A stretch of 64,000 bases of DNA from Adineta steineri (GCA_905250115.1 CAJNOI010000012.1:244435-308434), one strand, 5' to 3'; positions 32,778 through 44,333 are shown, counted from the stretch's first letter. Notes: generated by a model not told the origin, from the letters alone. Numbers and translations: made by a program.

Positions 32778-35271
32778 TTTTAGATATTTTATTCCAATAA
32801 GATAAATCAAGACGACCTTCGAAGCAATGTTTCACAATAAATGTTTTGTTTATGCTGTTGAACGATGTTTCTGTGTGAAGTCTGCTTCAAACGTATGGTC
32901 GCTAAAATTATCTGAAAAAGATATTCACTCCGATAAAACCTTTATTAATTATTGTTTGTTGTTAACATCTTTAACGAATGGCAACAACTACAATTTCAGA
33001 GATGTTCTGTAAAAAAAGCAAGCATTTTCCAGATATTGAAAAGAAATGGAAGTAAATAGATGTAGGCGTGGGTATGAATAAAAAAGAAATAGAGTCATTC
33101 AGCAACCGACAACTACCCACCCTTTTAAATAGAGCACTGTGTTCCTTCAATACATTATCAACGACACAAAAAGTTCTCATCTTTTAAACTCTCAAAGTAG
33201 TAAACAAAATTTCTTTTCAGCTTTCTACGCAAAAGAGTACTCACCTATCGACATACAAATAATAATTTCAATAGCCCTCAGTATAACTTACAAATCTGCG
33301 ATGCTAATATATTTCTAATAGTACAGTTAAGAGTCTGAGATTCAAACAAAAAATCTCTATACCTAGTAGTTAATATTGATTGACGTTAATTAATGATTTT
33401 TAAAAAGGATTTTTCACCAAAATGTAACTCAATTAATTCTGCATCGAATAGTATACAAAAGCGTTTTAAGACTTATTTAGTAGCAAAAAAATTAATAAAA
33501 TAGTAAGTGATCTATATAATAAAAATACAAATAACAGAACTCAAAATGACAGTAGCAACGCAAATTTATACTTCTTTAAAGCTGCCGAAATCATTATTAG
33601 TATGTCAATTATGAGTGTTCTGTCGCAGTGAAAACTAAAAAAAATAAAAAAAGTACATTAAAATTTTGTTTACCACGGCATCTTGGCAGAGTAAGTGCTT
33701 CCGAATAAAAAAAACAAGCAATAACTGAATGTTTTTGCTCAAAAAGAAAGAAATATTTTTCTTTTTTTTGCGTCTCAGACTTTTTTCGTGTCAGCAATAT
33801 ATTGGCTTCATACGAGAGGGAGCGAACGAAAAGAAAGGAATAGAAAAAGATGACCCTTAGTGGGATTCGAACTACGCACTTTCTGCTATTTGGGCAGAAG
33901 TCCTGGATCAGGTGGAATAGAATAATATCTAGATCTCAGTCTAGTGTCGGAGTGTATTATCCGTGATGTTAACAGGATACATTTGATTGTTTTGGTTGAT
34001 ACAGATTAGAGTGTTGAAAAAAAAGTATAAATTCAGGTGAAGTTGCGATAATTTACGATGATCTGTAATCATCATCCTTGTAACAACATCTCATTTTATC
34101 TTCATGTTCATTTCTATAGCTAGTGGACACAAGATATTCTACCTCTATTCTTTCAAGTTCGTCATACTGAATCTTGAATAACAAAAGGTCAGATTTCATT
34201 CGACACATAAACAACCGAGTTGATTCATGATGAAAAATCGAAGGCGAATAAACACATCTCAACGAAAGAATCAGCAGAAGTCATGCTTCAACTTTCTCGT
34301 TTGTTTAGCATTGTTTTTTTATCGTTAAATAAAAAATGAAATTACGGTCCTACTCACTCTATCATGCATAATAAGATTTCTCTACTTCGAAGAGGCGGGA
34401 GTGCTCGCTCCTCTAGTGATGGAAGCCAAATAACATTACCTGTCAGTTATTTTGATTATATTTCATCAAAAAACATCAATCATATTCTCGGTAATATGTT
34501 TTCTTTGCATTTGCAAATAACGTAGATTGATTACTGATGAATAATTTGTAGAATCGGGTGTGAGTGAGAGATATTTCTTTCAAAATATTTGTAATATAAA
34601 CCGAAGAAAAAATTCACAAGAATTATAACTCATTATGAACATAAAACGTATTCATCAAAAAGAAGAATTCACATTGTCTCATTAACGCTCATTTCCCAGC
34701 TCCCAACTGGATATACTTCGACGATGAATTGTTATCGATTTGATTCTTCCAGCGAATAAGTGTAATGAGAGTCTGTAGAAAATGATGAATGAATGATTAA
34801 ATAAGAAAAATAGAAATCTCAACCATGTTACTTTGTTTTGTTGTAGAGCATCAACAACATATCGTGCTATTTTATTACTAATTCGATTGTTTACGAGTTC
34901 CGAAGCGTCAAGTATCTATAGGAAATAATAAGTGAATATTTGAAAAATAGACATCACGGCAGGCGAGAAGAGTTATTGATTTATCAAAATTGTTTAGAAT
35001 ACGATAGATGAGTTCGATCGATGATGTGTGAAAAGATAAAATCATTTTATTAGTTAATTTAATAATATATCATAAATTTTCTCGTGATGGTGCAATTTTT
35101 CTTTTCTTTCTGTTTTGTATGAAGCATTGGACGATGTGTATGTTGAGTTTTCATTTCTTCTCAGTACCTATTTAAACACACGCCTGAATATATATAAAAC
35201 TGTCAACATTACTTTATTTATGAAAAATTTAGCAAAACTATATGAAATTAAACTGTCACGATTGTCTCTGT
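32778..35271. other. Intergenic stretch
   Basis: 2.5 kb with no recognised gene. Holds palindrome 33061-33126, a lone GGGTGTGAGTGAGAG at 34557-34571, and a tRNA-like patch at 33851-33915 that I do not call. Confidence 0.55.
33061..33126. repeat. Telomere-like palindrome 22, weak
   Basis: TGTAGGCGTGGGTATGAATA and AACTACCCACCCTTTT with about 30 nt between. It lies upstream of the Cys-loop channel gene. Confidence 0.55.
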
Positions 35272-36644
35272 TTAACTGGCGTTCAAACTCTTTTCCGGTT
35301 CCACCCAATCACAATGACCAGCCAATTTCAAACCCCAATTTTCACTCGGATTTTGAGCAATCATATCATGAGGAAAGCCAATGTCGAATTTATATGTTTC
35401 TTCGATTTCTTTAATTTCTTCTTTGCTCAAACGCACTTTCAAAGCATCTATGTTGTCTTGTAAGTGTTCGAGTTTTCGAACACCAACAATGGGAAAAATG
35501 TATGGTTGTTTTGCTATTGCATAAGCCAATGCAACTTGCGTAAGCGAAATATTCTTGGCTTTTCCAATTTTTTCCAATACAGCAGTAACTGCTTGTTCCT
35601 CTTTCGTTGGATCTAAATTCATTTGATAAAGACAATTTTAATATTAAGAAAAATCTATTGCAATTTCTTCTGGTTCATATACCTTACGAAGTTTCTCTTC
35701 TCAACAAAATCAGATTTACAAGAAAGTTTTAGGTCAACGAATAGTCATAAACGCTTTTGAAGTCTGATTTGTTTGTAAGGAAATATCATTTACCTTTATT
35801 GATGCCTACAAACGTTCGTCCCTTGTCACCTTCTTTCTCCATTGCTTCTACTTGCTCTTTTGTTTTAAATTTTCCTCGTCCTAGTGCTCCCCAAGGTGCA
35901 AAGGCCATTCCTTCATGTCGAATCATCGGAAGAATGTCTCTTTCTGCATCCCGCTTAGCAGCATTGTACAATCCTTGATAAACCGAAAACTGACGAAGTC
36001 CATAATCTCGAGCATATTGATTTGCTTGTGAAACAATCCATGCAGGTGTATCACTTGCTCCTAAATAAAGTACTTTGCCTGCTTTAACCAGATGGTCGAG
36101 AGATTGCATTAATTCAGGAATCGAACACGTAGAATCCCACCTAGAAAGAAAAGAAATCGATATTTTATCACATCTATACTAAGAATGTGAAATAAAATTA
36201 TTACCAGTGTATATAGAGAAGATCGATATAATCAGTTTGAAGTTTTTTGAGAGAAGCAGCTACACTTTCATGTATCGATTTTGCTGAATTTCCAGCAAAA
36301 TTCACATGAATTGGTTCTTTTGTCCAATCCGATCGATATGACATAGTGAATTTAGTTGCAATTACCATCTGACTACGATTTTGTCGTTTGGTCATCCATT
36401 CTCCCAACAAGATTTCACTTTGTTCATTTTGATAAATGTTGGCAGTATCAATGAAGTTTCCACCAGCATCGAAAAATGCATCGAGAATTTTAAATGAATT
36501 TTCTTTTGTTTGTGTACCCATAAATTCCCATGCATCACCAAGTGACATAGCGCCCAGACATAGTGGTGATACACGAACAGCTGCAGTTGGTGATAAAAGA
36601 CGATAGTGTCCTAAAGCACTTGGAGGTTGTGGTGCTGGTTGCAT
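35272..36644 (-). CDS. Aldo/keto reductase, fungal aryl-alcohol-dehydrogenase type
   Basis: Three exons, complement(join(35272..35612, 35794..36140, 36205..36644)), 375 aa, phases consistent. NADP-dependent carbonyl reductase of the AKR superfamily, presumably cytosolic. All four catalytic residues are visible: Asp and Tyr in FIDTANIYQNEQSE, Lys in MVIATKFTMSY, His in DYIDLLYIHWWDST. Cofactor-end motifs include PIVGVRKLEHLQDNIDALK. The start (GHYRLLSPTAAVRVSPLCLG) and FSVYQGLYNAAKRDAERDIL closely follow fungal aryl-alcohol dehydrogenase and norsolorinic-acid-reductase-like enzymes. Acquisition from fungi, with later intron gain, is a reasonable inference. The physiological substrate is unknown. 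Confidence 0.9.
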
Positions 36645-38210
36645 ATTTTAATTTAGATTAATCTAAACATACCGAGAAAGAAAGTTTGAAATTGATGATT
36701 TACGCGATATCTAACTTCACAACGGCTCAAATAATCGAAGAAAATCAAAACCTTTTAGTCTCAAATGAGGACATAATTCTTGATTCTAGATGATCATATG
36801 AAAAGTCACAAGTTTGTAAATATTAATATTGTAGGACTCATATTTTCTCATAAAAAATTGTTTTAATGACTTAAAATGTGCGCTTTTTATGCATAAAAAT
36901 ATTGTTTTTTTTTCGTTACTTATCTGACTGAATACTAGTCTAGTCTGCCTGATTTGTGTGAAGCGAATGAAGGTATCGAAATGCAGGAAAGAATGTGTCT
37001 TTTTATACATACAACTCATTAGTGCGACGAGCAAAATGCAGAAAAAAAAATGTTTTAAAACACACCCAAGGACGCAATGTGGTAAAAACACCGAAGGAAA
37101 GAAAAAAAAAGAAAGTTAATACCGATTTCGATCCCTGAAAGAAATAGTACGTACGTTATGTTTGTGATGTACTCATAGTATAGAAAAAGAGTAATGCATT
37201 ACAGAACTCTTCTCTAGAGTAACGGGAAACTTTTATGTGCAGTGTACAAATTCAATTCTCTATTGAGCATAAGAATTAAGAATGAATTGTTATAAAGTTT
37301 TCACCAATACTCGATTAGTATTTTTTAAATATAATTTTAGTTCTTTCCCCCTTGTATAAATACCAGCATTTTATCCTTAAATAAACTATTACTATCCTTT
37401 CAAATATTCTTTTCTTCTTCAGCCTTCAATAAGATTGTGACAAAACTATAATCTATTATTGTCAAATGAAAAATAGATGAAATTTTTTGTTAGGCGATCA
37501 ATTATTTAAATATAAAAAAAGAAATCTTTTTAGAAGAAAATTAATGCATATGTGTTATATGTTTTACATATTAATCATGAAGAGAAGGACATAGATGAAC
37601 ATCGTTTCTTAGTCTTAGCAAAAACTATGATCTAGAATTCTATTGACACACTATAATCATATATTTAGAAGAAAATTTCGGATGTATGTTATTTGTCATG
37701 ATTGAATCTCTCGCTGCTGATGTGAAATCTAGTATACATAAGCAATAGTGAAAATAAATGTACGCATAACATAAAGTGTATGATATTAATTGAAATTCAG
37801 ATTTTAACTGAGACATCTGTAGTTAAGAAATTCTATAGATAAATAACAGTATTGAATAAATAAATGAAATCTTAATTTAATTGAAAATAATCATAAAAAA
37901 CATTTATGTAAAGTATAAACATCTGAATCATTTGACTATAAATTTATCTTATACTATTTACTCATTTTTATTACATGTTATCATGGGGTATATGTCTTCT
38001 ATATATAAACTTATCTATGATTCATCTTGCTTGTTAATTTTCTTTTTTATACCTGAAAATGTGTGTTACCGGCTGTTATCTTAAAATATGTTGTTCGATA
38101 AGTAACAAGATTGACACAACTTACTCATTTATTCTAATAACAAAATATTTTCTCTTGAATTTAACAGTCTCTATATATACGTAATCATCTCTAGGCTTCT
38201 TTATAGAAAA
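36645..38210. other. Intergenic stretch
   Basis: 1.6 kb, strongly AT-rich, no palindrome and no recognisable gene. Confidence 0.6.
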
Positions 38211-39062
38211 ATGTTATTTCATTTATTCGTTATATTCAGTTTATATAAATCAATATCGTGTCAAATATCATGTTATGCTTGTTCAAACGACTCAATTAAA
38301 TATGATTATATAATTACAGCTGAAAATATTCCTACGGAACTGAATAATTGTCCAATTAAAAACAATCAATACGAATGTGCTGTTGATATAAGATGGTTCT
38401 TATCTTCTAATACAACTGAAGTTGATATCGTAACTGATTCTCGTAAAAGAGAATTAGCACCAGCAGATCATACAGTTACTGTTGACGCTATTTTTGGAAG
38501 TAATGGATTGACTCAAGAAATATATCATTCATTATATTATTTTTGTTCTACTGATAAATGTAATAGTGCAAGTGAATTAAAGCGTTTATTATTATCATTG
38601 ACGTTGAAAGATCAATTGATGGAATTAAAAGATTTATTAAAACCAAGTGAACAATTCGATGGACATTGGTGTTTATTTTTCTCGAATCAAACTGCTGAAC
38701 CTTGTGATATACCTGTAACCGTAGATCCAAATAACTGTAAGCAATGCTCAGCCAAATTCACGACTGAACCAAAAACGAATACAATATGTGCAGGTTGTTA
38801 TAATGAAGAGATGCAGAAAGACTTTTTGGGACGTGAAATTCTTTTTAATTTAACTGATCGAACACGTACTGAAATTCGAATGATTAATTGTCGGTCAAAT
38901 CATTGTAATGAAATTCATACGGGGGATCTGATTCGTCAAAAATGTGCCATAGATTTTGATTTCGTCAAATTTTTAAATACCACCAGTAGAAATAGTACTT
39001 CTTTATTATTAAATGGAATTATTCTAATGTGGATTATATTTATCATCAACGGAATGTTTTGA
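38211..39062 (+). CDS. Secreted two-module Ly6-like protein, likely GPI-anchored
   Basis: A single exon, 283 aa. The signal peptide MLFHLFVIFSLYKSISC is followed by a first cysteine module from SCYACSND to YYFCSTDKCNSA and a second from WCLFFSNQTAEPC to MINCRSNHCNEIH. Each ends in the C-x(n)-CN form of three-finger domains. The hydrophobic C-terminus (LLLNGIILMWIIFIINGMF) suggests GPI anchoring. A similar closing motif occurs in the gene at 24971. Function unknown; a cell-surface role is inferred. Confidence 0.7.
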   Translation: MLFHLFVIFSLYKSISCQISCYACSNDSIKYDYIITAENIPTELNNCPIKNNQYECAVDIRWFLSSNTTEVDIVTDSRKRELAPADHTVTVDAIFGSNGLTQEIYHSLYYFCSTDKCNSASELKRLLLSLTLKDQLMELKDLLKPSEQFDGHWCLFFSNQTAEPCDIPVTVDPNNCKQCSAKFTTEPKTNTICAGCYNEEMQKDFLGREILFNLTDRTRTEIRMINCRSNHCNEIHTGDLIRQKCAIDFDFVKFLNTTSRNSTSLLLNGIILMWIIFIINGMF

Positions 39063-39225
39063 ATAACATATAACAAATGCTAACGACTATACAAATAAGA
39101 ATATTTTCTGCTTTTTTTGCTGTTGTTGAAATATTTAGTAATTGAAATTTTCTTTTTTATCATAAATGAATACGAAAATAAATGTTTAAGATTAATGGTA
39201 TTCTATTTGATACTAGATATACGAT

Positions 39226-39266
39226 TGAGGGTATTTTGCCCTTCCTTAGCTCACACCCACACCCAT
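39226..39266. repeat. Telomere-like palindrome 23, G arm reduced
   Basis: TTGAGGGTATTTTG and GCTCACACCCACACCCAT. It lies 164 nt after the preceding stop codon. Confidence 0.55.
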
Positions 39267-39421
39267 AATACTTATAAGATTATATTGTATCAAAACAATG
39301 GATGGTATTCAATTTCATTTTAAAACAATACGGATTAAAATAGCATCTGTATGATAGAAATAAAAAGAACGAACGCATTTAAAATAGTACTTTCATTTTA
39401 ATAGAAGCTACGATTATAGTT

Positions 39422-40225
39422 ATGATTTGTTATTTCGTTTTCATTTTTCTCAGGTAAATCATTACTGATTCGTATTTTTCATTGCTCTATTATTTTTTTT
39501 TTCTATTTTAGTATCATAGGTTTGATTTCAATTTTGTTTTACAAATTGAATTGTTCATTTCTTTTTTTTGATAGTTCAAGTGCAATCACAAACATGTAAT
39601 GGGATTTCACAATATGAACAATGTTCAACAAATAGTGCCTGTGCATGTTTTACTATGACAGATGCTAATGACACTGGCATCTGTGCTCTTCTTTCGATGG
39701 ATTGTGCTAGTCTTTTACCATGTGACTTTTCAAACAATACATGCCATCAGTCTAATACAATGTGTGTTCGACATCCTCGATGTCATGATCATCCTGTTTG
39801 CTATCCAAAATCAATGATTGGTAAAGAAATCTGTCCACCTGTGAGACCAAGTAAGGAATTACATTATTGATAAAGACAACCTGAGAATTCTGATTAGAGA
39901 GTAATATTCTAATGAGATGGAAAATATCTGATATTAATTGATCTGTGACTTTTTTCAAAAGAATCGGCTTTAACCTGTTTTTAAACTTCTTTCTAGGAAT
40001 AAGTGATATCGTTATCCAATTCGAAAGAAATACGAACCACTTTCATTTCTAATATATAATTCAGACAAGTTTCTTCTCATGTATTTATCCTTTATTTGGT
40101 GATTAGGTTGTGGTAGCTGTTATGGCGCCTCAATGGGATGTTGTAACACATGCCAAGAAGTTATATTTGTTTATATTTCACTTAATTGGCTATACAATTC
40201 GACACATTTTGATCAGTGTAATTAA
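39422..40225 (+). CDS. Kelch-gene paralogue without Kelch repeats; truncated or chimeric
   Basis: Exons 39422..39453, an 8-nt microexon 39512..39519, and 39575..39850 mirror the first three exons of the gene at 18119 in size and phase. They encode a signal peptide (MICYFVFIFLSIIVQVQS) and the same cysteine-rich module (CSTNSACACF, RHPRCHDHPVCYP). No Kelch exon follows. From the GTAAGG donor at 39851, two downstream exons are phase-compatible: 39997..40052 (17 further residues) or 40107..40225, an ERGIC3-like piece, giving 144 aa. It may be a decayed copy or a short secreted protein. The choice of terminal exon needs transcripts. Confidence 0.5.
40107..40225 (+). pseudogene. Stray ERGIC3/Erv46-like exon
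   Basis: Behind an acceptor (GATTAG) the frame reads CGSCYGASMGCCNTCQEV, then a tyrosine and a tryptophan, and ends FDQCN and TAA. This matches the conserved lumenal cysteine block of ERGIC3/Erv46 cargo receptors (SCYGAE...CCNTCEDVREAY...W...QC). The rest of such a protein, including both membrane segments, is absent nearby. It is best read as a fragment moved here, possibly used as a terminal exon by the gene at 39422. Confidence 0.6.
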
Positions 40226-41003
40226 TGATACACAAACCAGTTTTCTACAATTCTGCAGCTCGTTTTTATGGTATAGTGATAATGAAAATATTTCAGTAGC
40301 TTCCGGGGCTTATTTTTTTGTTAGATTTATTGGGATTTATTTATTTTATGGGCATTATTGCATTTTCTCAATAAATTTCTGAATTTATTTTGATTTACTT
40401 ATTATTCGGTGAACATCGGAATTTACTGAATAGTTTTTACATAAAAAGGAGGAAATTCTCTTGCTTTTCAAAATGATCCTAGTCGTGAATCACTAGAAAA
40501 CTCACCAGGGATTTCGTTTGGGAAGAGTCGACTAGGATGAATATGCTCTATATTATTTGATTGTACTACCTTTGAAATTCGATTATATTTATAAATAGAA
40601 TCTTACATTTGAAATGTAATAATAGATAAAAAAATTTGAGTGAAAGTAGTTGTACTAAAGTTATCGAAGGGGATGTGGGTTTAGATACCTATGTTAATAT
40701 ACCCACACCCACCCGAGTACTCAAGCATCATAAGTACTCATGAATTCTTGTGACATTTTCGAGCGTGAGTACTTTTTGAGTACTCCTCTAAGAGTTCTTC
40801 CACTAGAATTGATTGTTGAAGACGATGTAAAAAATACAAGAATTCGTCAAAAACATGCGAGCTTATAATGCTGTCTATGTTTAATTGTCAAAAACAAGAC
40901 TTCTGTTTATCTCTCATAAAATGAATATACATTATTCTTTTTGAGAAATAGTACGACGAAGAGTGCGTTTTGTTTTTAACGATTTAAACAATCTCAAAAC
41001 ATT
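40226..41003. other. Intergenic stretch
   Basis: Holds palindrome 40667-40715 and, just after it, repeated GAGTAC/AAGTACTC words (40714-40785) in inverted orientation. No gene. Confidence 0.55.
40667..40715. repeat. Telomere-like palindrome 24
   Basis: AAGGGGATGTGGGTTTAG and TATACCCACACCCACCC with a spacer of about 16 nt. It is the last copy before a gap of more than 20 kb. Confidence 0.75.
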
Positions 41004-41981
41004 ATGTCATCGCAATCTTCATTAAATGATATGGTTACAACAATGAAATTAGTAGAAAAATATTTATATCAAATTGGATGTCCTGTCTTAATCGTCATAG
41101 GTACTATAAGTTGTATAATTAATTTAATTGTTTTCAGTCAAAAAAATCTACGAAAAAATCCATGTTCAATCTATTTTATTGCATATAATCTTGCTAATTT
41201 TATCTATATTTATTCTTCATTATTATCTTTAACATTAAATATTGGATATAAAATCAATGCTAATATATATCACTTAGCTCTCTGTCGTGTATTTCTTTAT
41301 ACAGTAGCTTTATTCAATAGTTTAAGTTCATTTTATTTAATTTTGGCATCTATTGATCGAATTTTGATAACATCACGAAATGCAATTACACGTCGAAAAA
41401 GTACTCGCCGTCTTGCTTATTTATGTATCATTGTAGGAACATTATTTTGGGCATTATTTCATGCTCATCTATTAATTTTCTCGACTATTACACAGATTGC
41501 TCCAAATACTTTTCTTTGTTATTATCAACCGGGTATTCATCTTACTTTTATGGGTTATTATTCGATTATTAAAGAAATAAGTGCACTTGTATTATTAACA
41601 ATATGTGGATTATGGTCAATAAAGAATATTCATAGTCTACATCGTATGAGAATTGTACCTGATTTATCCGTAACTAAAAATATTGTTGATACAAATTCTT
41701 CGTCTGGAAAAGATCGACAATTATTTTCTATGTTATTGATGGATATTATTATTTATGCTGTTTTTAGTTTTATTTTTTCTATATTTCTTATGTATCAACA
41801 AATAACACAAAATCAAATAAAAACTAGTGATCGAATTCAAATTGAAACCGTTATTCGAGATTTATGTTTATTTAGTGCAGGTATTCCATTTTGTCTTGGT
41901 TGTTATACTAATTTATTTGTATCAAAAACATTTCGAAGTGAAGTGAAGAAAATATTTTTTTATTTATTCAAGTTAAACTAA
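41004..41981 (+). CDS. Rhodopsin-like seven-helix receptor (GPCR)
   Basis: A single exon, 325 aa. Helix 1 (PVLIVIGTISCIINLIVF) is followed by loop NLRKNPCSIYF and helix 2 with YNLANFIYIYSSLLSL. A cysteine (LALCRVFLY) starts helix 3, which ends ASIDRILITSRN, a DRI form of DRY. Helix 7 region is FCLGCYTNLFVSKTFR. The NPCSIYF and TNLFVSKTFRSE signatures mark a GPCR group very numerous in bdelloids, loosely related to FMRFamide-type receptors. Ligand unknown. No introns, unlike the receptor at 16751. Confidence 0.85.
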   Translation: MSSQSSLNDMVTTMKLVEKYLYQIGCPVLIVIGTISCIINLIVFSQKNLRKNPCSIYFIAYNLANFIYIYSSLLSLTLNIGYKINANIYHLALCRVFLYTVALFNSLSSFYLILASIDRILITSRNAITRRKSTRRLAYLCIIVGTLFWALFHAHLLIFSTITQIAPNTFLCYYQPGIHLTFMGYYSIIKEISALVLLTICGLWSIKNIHSLHRMRIVPDLSVTKNIVDTNSSSGKDRQLFSMLLMDIIIYAVFSFIFSIFLMYQQITQNQIKTSDRIQIETVIRDLCLFSAGIPFCLGCYTNLFVSKTFRSEVKKIFFYLFKLN

Positions 41982-42701
41982 TTATTAATTGTATTTTGTT
42001 TGTATACGTATTCAATAAATTTCAACATTAATCAGACTATATTGCAATATCTATACAATTTTGTAAGGAAGTAAAAATTGAGTTTATTTATATAAATACT
42101 TTTAATCATCTTTGAAGTTAATTAGACTCTCAGATTCATAACTATTTTCTTGACATATAAACTATCTGTTCATGACAATATACTTTTGTCATCCATGATG
42201 AGATGTCAGAAACGGATATAAACCTGGAAAACCAATTATTAAACAATGTACATATACTAAAATTTCCAGTTCCATTTTGTTTAGTTTTTATTAATAACTT
42301 CAATTGCATGTTTACAACATACTTCGTTTCGTGTGATTATGTTCTATTTTTAAGGCCAGATATAGATAGAGAAAACTCTGAGAGAAATATTTTCGAATTT
42401 ATCATATATAATAATCGTTGCTCAACAGTATTTTCTTATCAAACGAATACGTTCATCAGCAAAATTTGATGCTAATATACTTGTATTTTTTAGATGTGAT
42501 TATTGCAAACGAGTCTTTATTTTTTTTTCTTTCTTTCCTTTCATATTTGAATGAAACCTTATATAAATTTTATATTAGTCTTGTGTCATTTTACCTTTCT
42601 ATTTGCATAATCTCTCACTATTTACGACATGATAATGAAGGAGACCAACAAAAACATTCACGTTCTATGTTAGTTGGAAATAAAAAGGGGTGCGTGTAAC
42701 A
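41982..42701. other. Intergenic stretch
   Basis: AT-rich; ORFs here show no domain and no repeat element was seen. Confidence 0.6.
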
Positions 42702-43884
42702 ATGACATTATCGTTTGAAATTAATCCTCGTCTTTTAGCTGATATTCGTTATGAACCGAAACAAATACTTGAACCAATCTGTGGCTATGAACAAGAACCA
42801 TTAGCATCGCTTGAAGAAGCTTGTCAGCCACTTGCGAATATTCTCAGTAAAGAACTCGAACTGTATGTAACTATTGCTAAACTGAATTCGAAAGAACCCA
42901 AAGATGGACTTACGCAAGATGAATCAGCATCAATCTATTTGTACACTATGCAATGGGAAAAAACAGAAAATAGTCTGTATGCTCTTTTTAATCAAGCACT
43001 TCGTGCAATTGATAGAAGTACACTTAAACCTTGGTTTAAATATATGAAACTATTTTTTACTGCATTCTTCAAGTTACCGTAAGTATTTAATCTGTTAACT
43101 TGCAGTAAACTCACACGTAATAAGTTGTAGTTTCACTGAATATCATACCGTATGGCGTGGAGTTCCTGATGATCTTAGCAAACTTTATCAAGATGGTGAA
43201 GAGTTAACGTGGTGGTCTTTGAGTTCCACTACATCGTCATTTGATGTTCTACAGTCTCCTATGTATTTGGGTAGAGCAAATATACAAACAATATTTTCAA
43301 TTGAAACAAAAAATGGAAAATTGATTCGTGCACATTCACATCTTCAAAATGATGATGAAATTCTTCTACTACCAGGAACCTGTCTTAAAGTAATTGGATC
43401 ATCAAATCCAAGTAATGGAGTTTATATTATTAGTTTACGTGAAATTCCTTCGAATTCCTTGAGACTAGCCAAACCATTTGATCTTGCATCAACGAACGAG
43501 CTTCCTCTATCACCACAGTTTTGTAAAGCTGATATTCAACATTTGCTCAACTATATTGATATATTATATCCCAACGGCGAACCCATTAATCTTGAAACCG
43601 GACGCGATGAAAATGGAATTCCTTTCTATAGAGATGAAATGTATCACTTTTATGGTTTAGCTGGAACTTGGGCAGAGAATTACGATTATGACTTGATACC
43701 AACATATCGAATGTCGCAAAATCCTGAATATATTGCAAAAGCTACCTGGACAGAAATCAAACAAATGTTAACCTGTCTCTGTAGTTCAGGAAAATTTTCG
43801 TCTTATACTACCTATGCTCACGCAATCACAGCCGGTTACATACGATTGATACTTCTTCGTATGAAGGAACTTGTTGAACTATAA
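42702..43884 (+). CDS. Arginine-type mono-ADP-ribosyltransferase (ART family)
   Basis: Two exons, join(42702..43078, 43131..43884), 376 aa, intron 52 nt. The enzyme type transfers ADP-ribose from NAD to protein side chains. An N-terminal helical part leads to the R-S-E fold: arginine in EYHTVWRGVP, the Ser motif in TWWSLSSTTSSFD, and the third motif QNDDEILLLPG. In active arginine ARTs the last motif is E-x-E; here the first Glu position holds Asp (D-D-E), which may change acceptor choice or activity. There is no signal peptide, so it is probably cytosolic. The C-terminal 130 residues are not assigned. ART genes of this type are strongly expanded in bdelloids. Confidence 0.85.
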
Positions 43885-44333
43885 ACTCTTGAAATAAAAA
43901 TCTAATATAGAAGTTGAGGATGAATATGAGATACAGAGAGTGTGGCTGCGGTCTTTTATTTATTCCACATTTACATTGACACGCTCTAAATATATACATA
44001 ATATGTTGTTTTTTACACACAGTCATAAATAAACAAAATACAAAGATTAGACCAGATTTCGTTTCAGATATGTTAAAGAAAATTTTGTCTGTGGCATTCT
44101 GCTATTGATAGTAGGGTGTCCTTATATGTGCTACAGTTAATTAACATGAATAAAAATAACTTTTTTATGTACATTGTAAATTTTTATTGAGCTGAATGGT
44201 ATATCTAACAGCAGAAAGCAAAAAAAAGCATATAAGACAGTTGTAGAATTAATAATCATCTTGTTTCATGTAGAAATCAGATGTATATTGCTGTTTGATT
44301 TCTCTATTTTTTTTATCCATATCAGAGATTCAC

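Noticed and set aside
33851..33915. tRNA-like patch on the minus strand (GTTCGAATCCC and a hairpin resembling an anticodon arm)
   Set aside because: The T-stem does not pair, no matching 5' acceptor strand is present, and the D arm is missing. At most a tRNA-derived remnant.
42203..42699. Open frames upstream of the ADP-ribosyltransferase
   Set aside because: AT-rich random frames with no recognisable motif; the ART coding similarity begins after the ATG at 42702.
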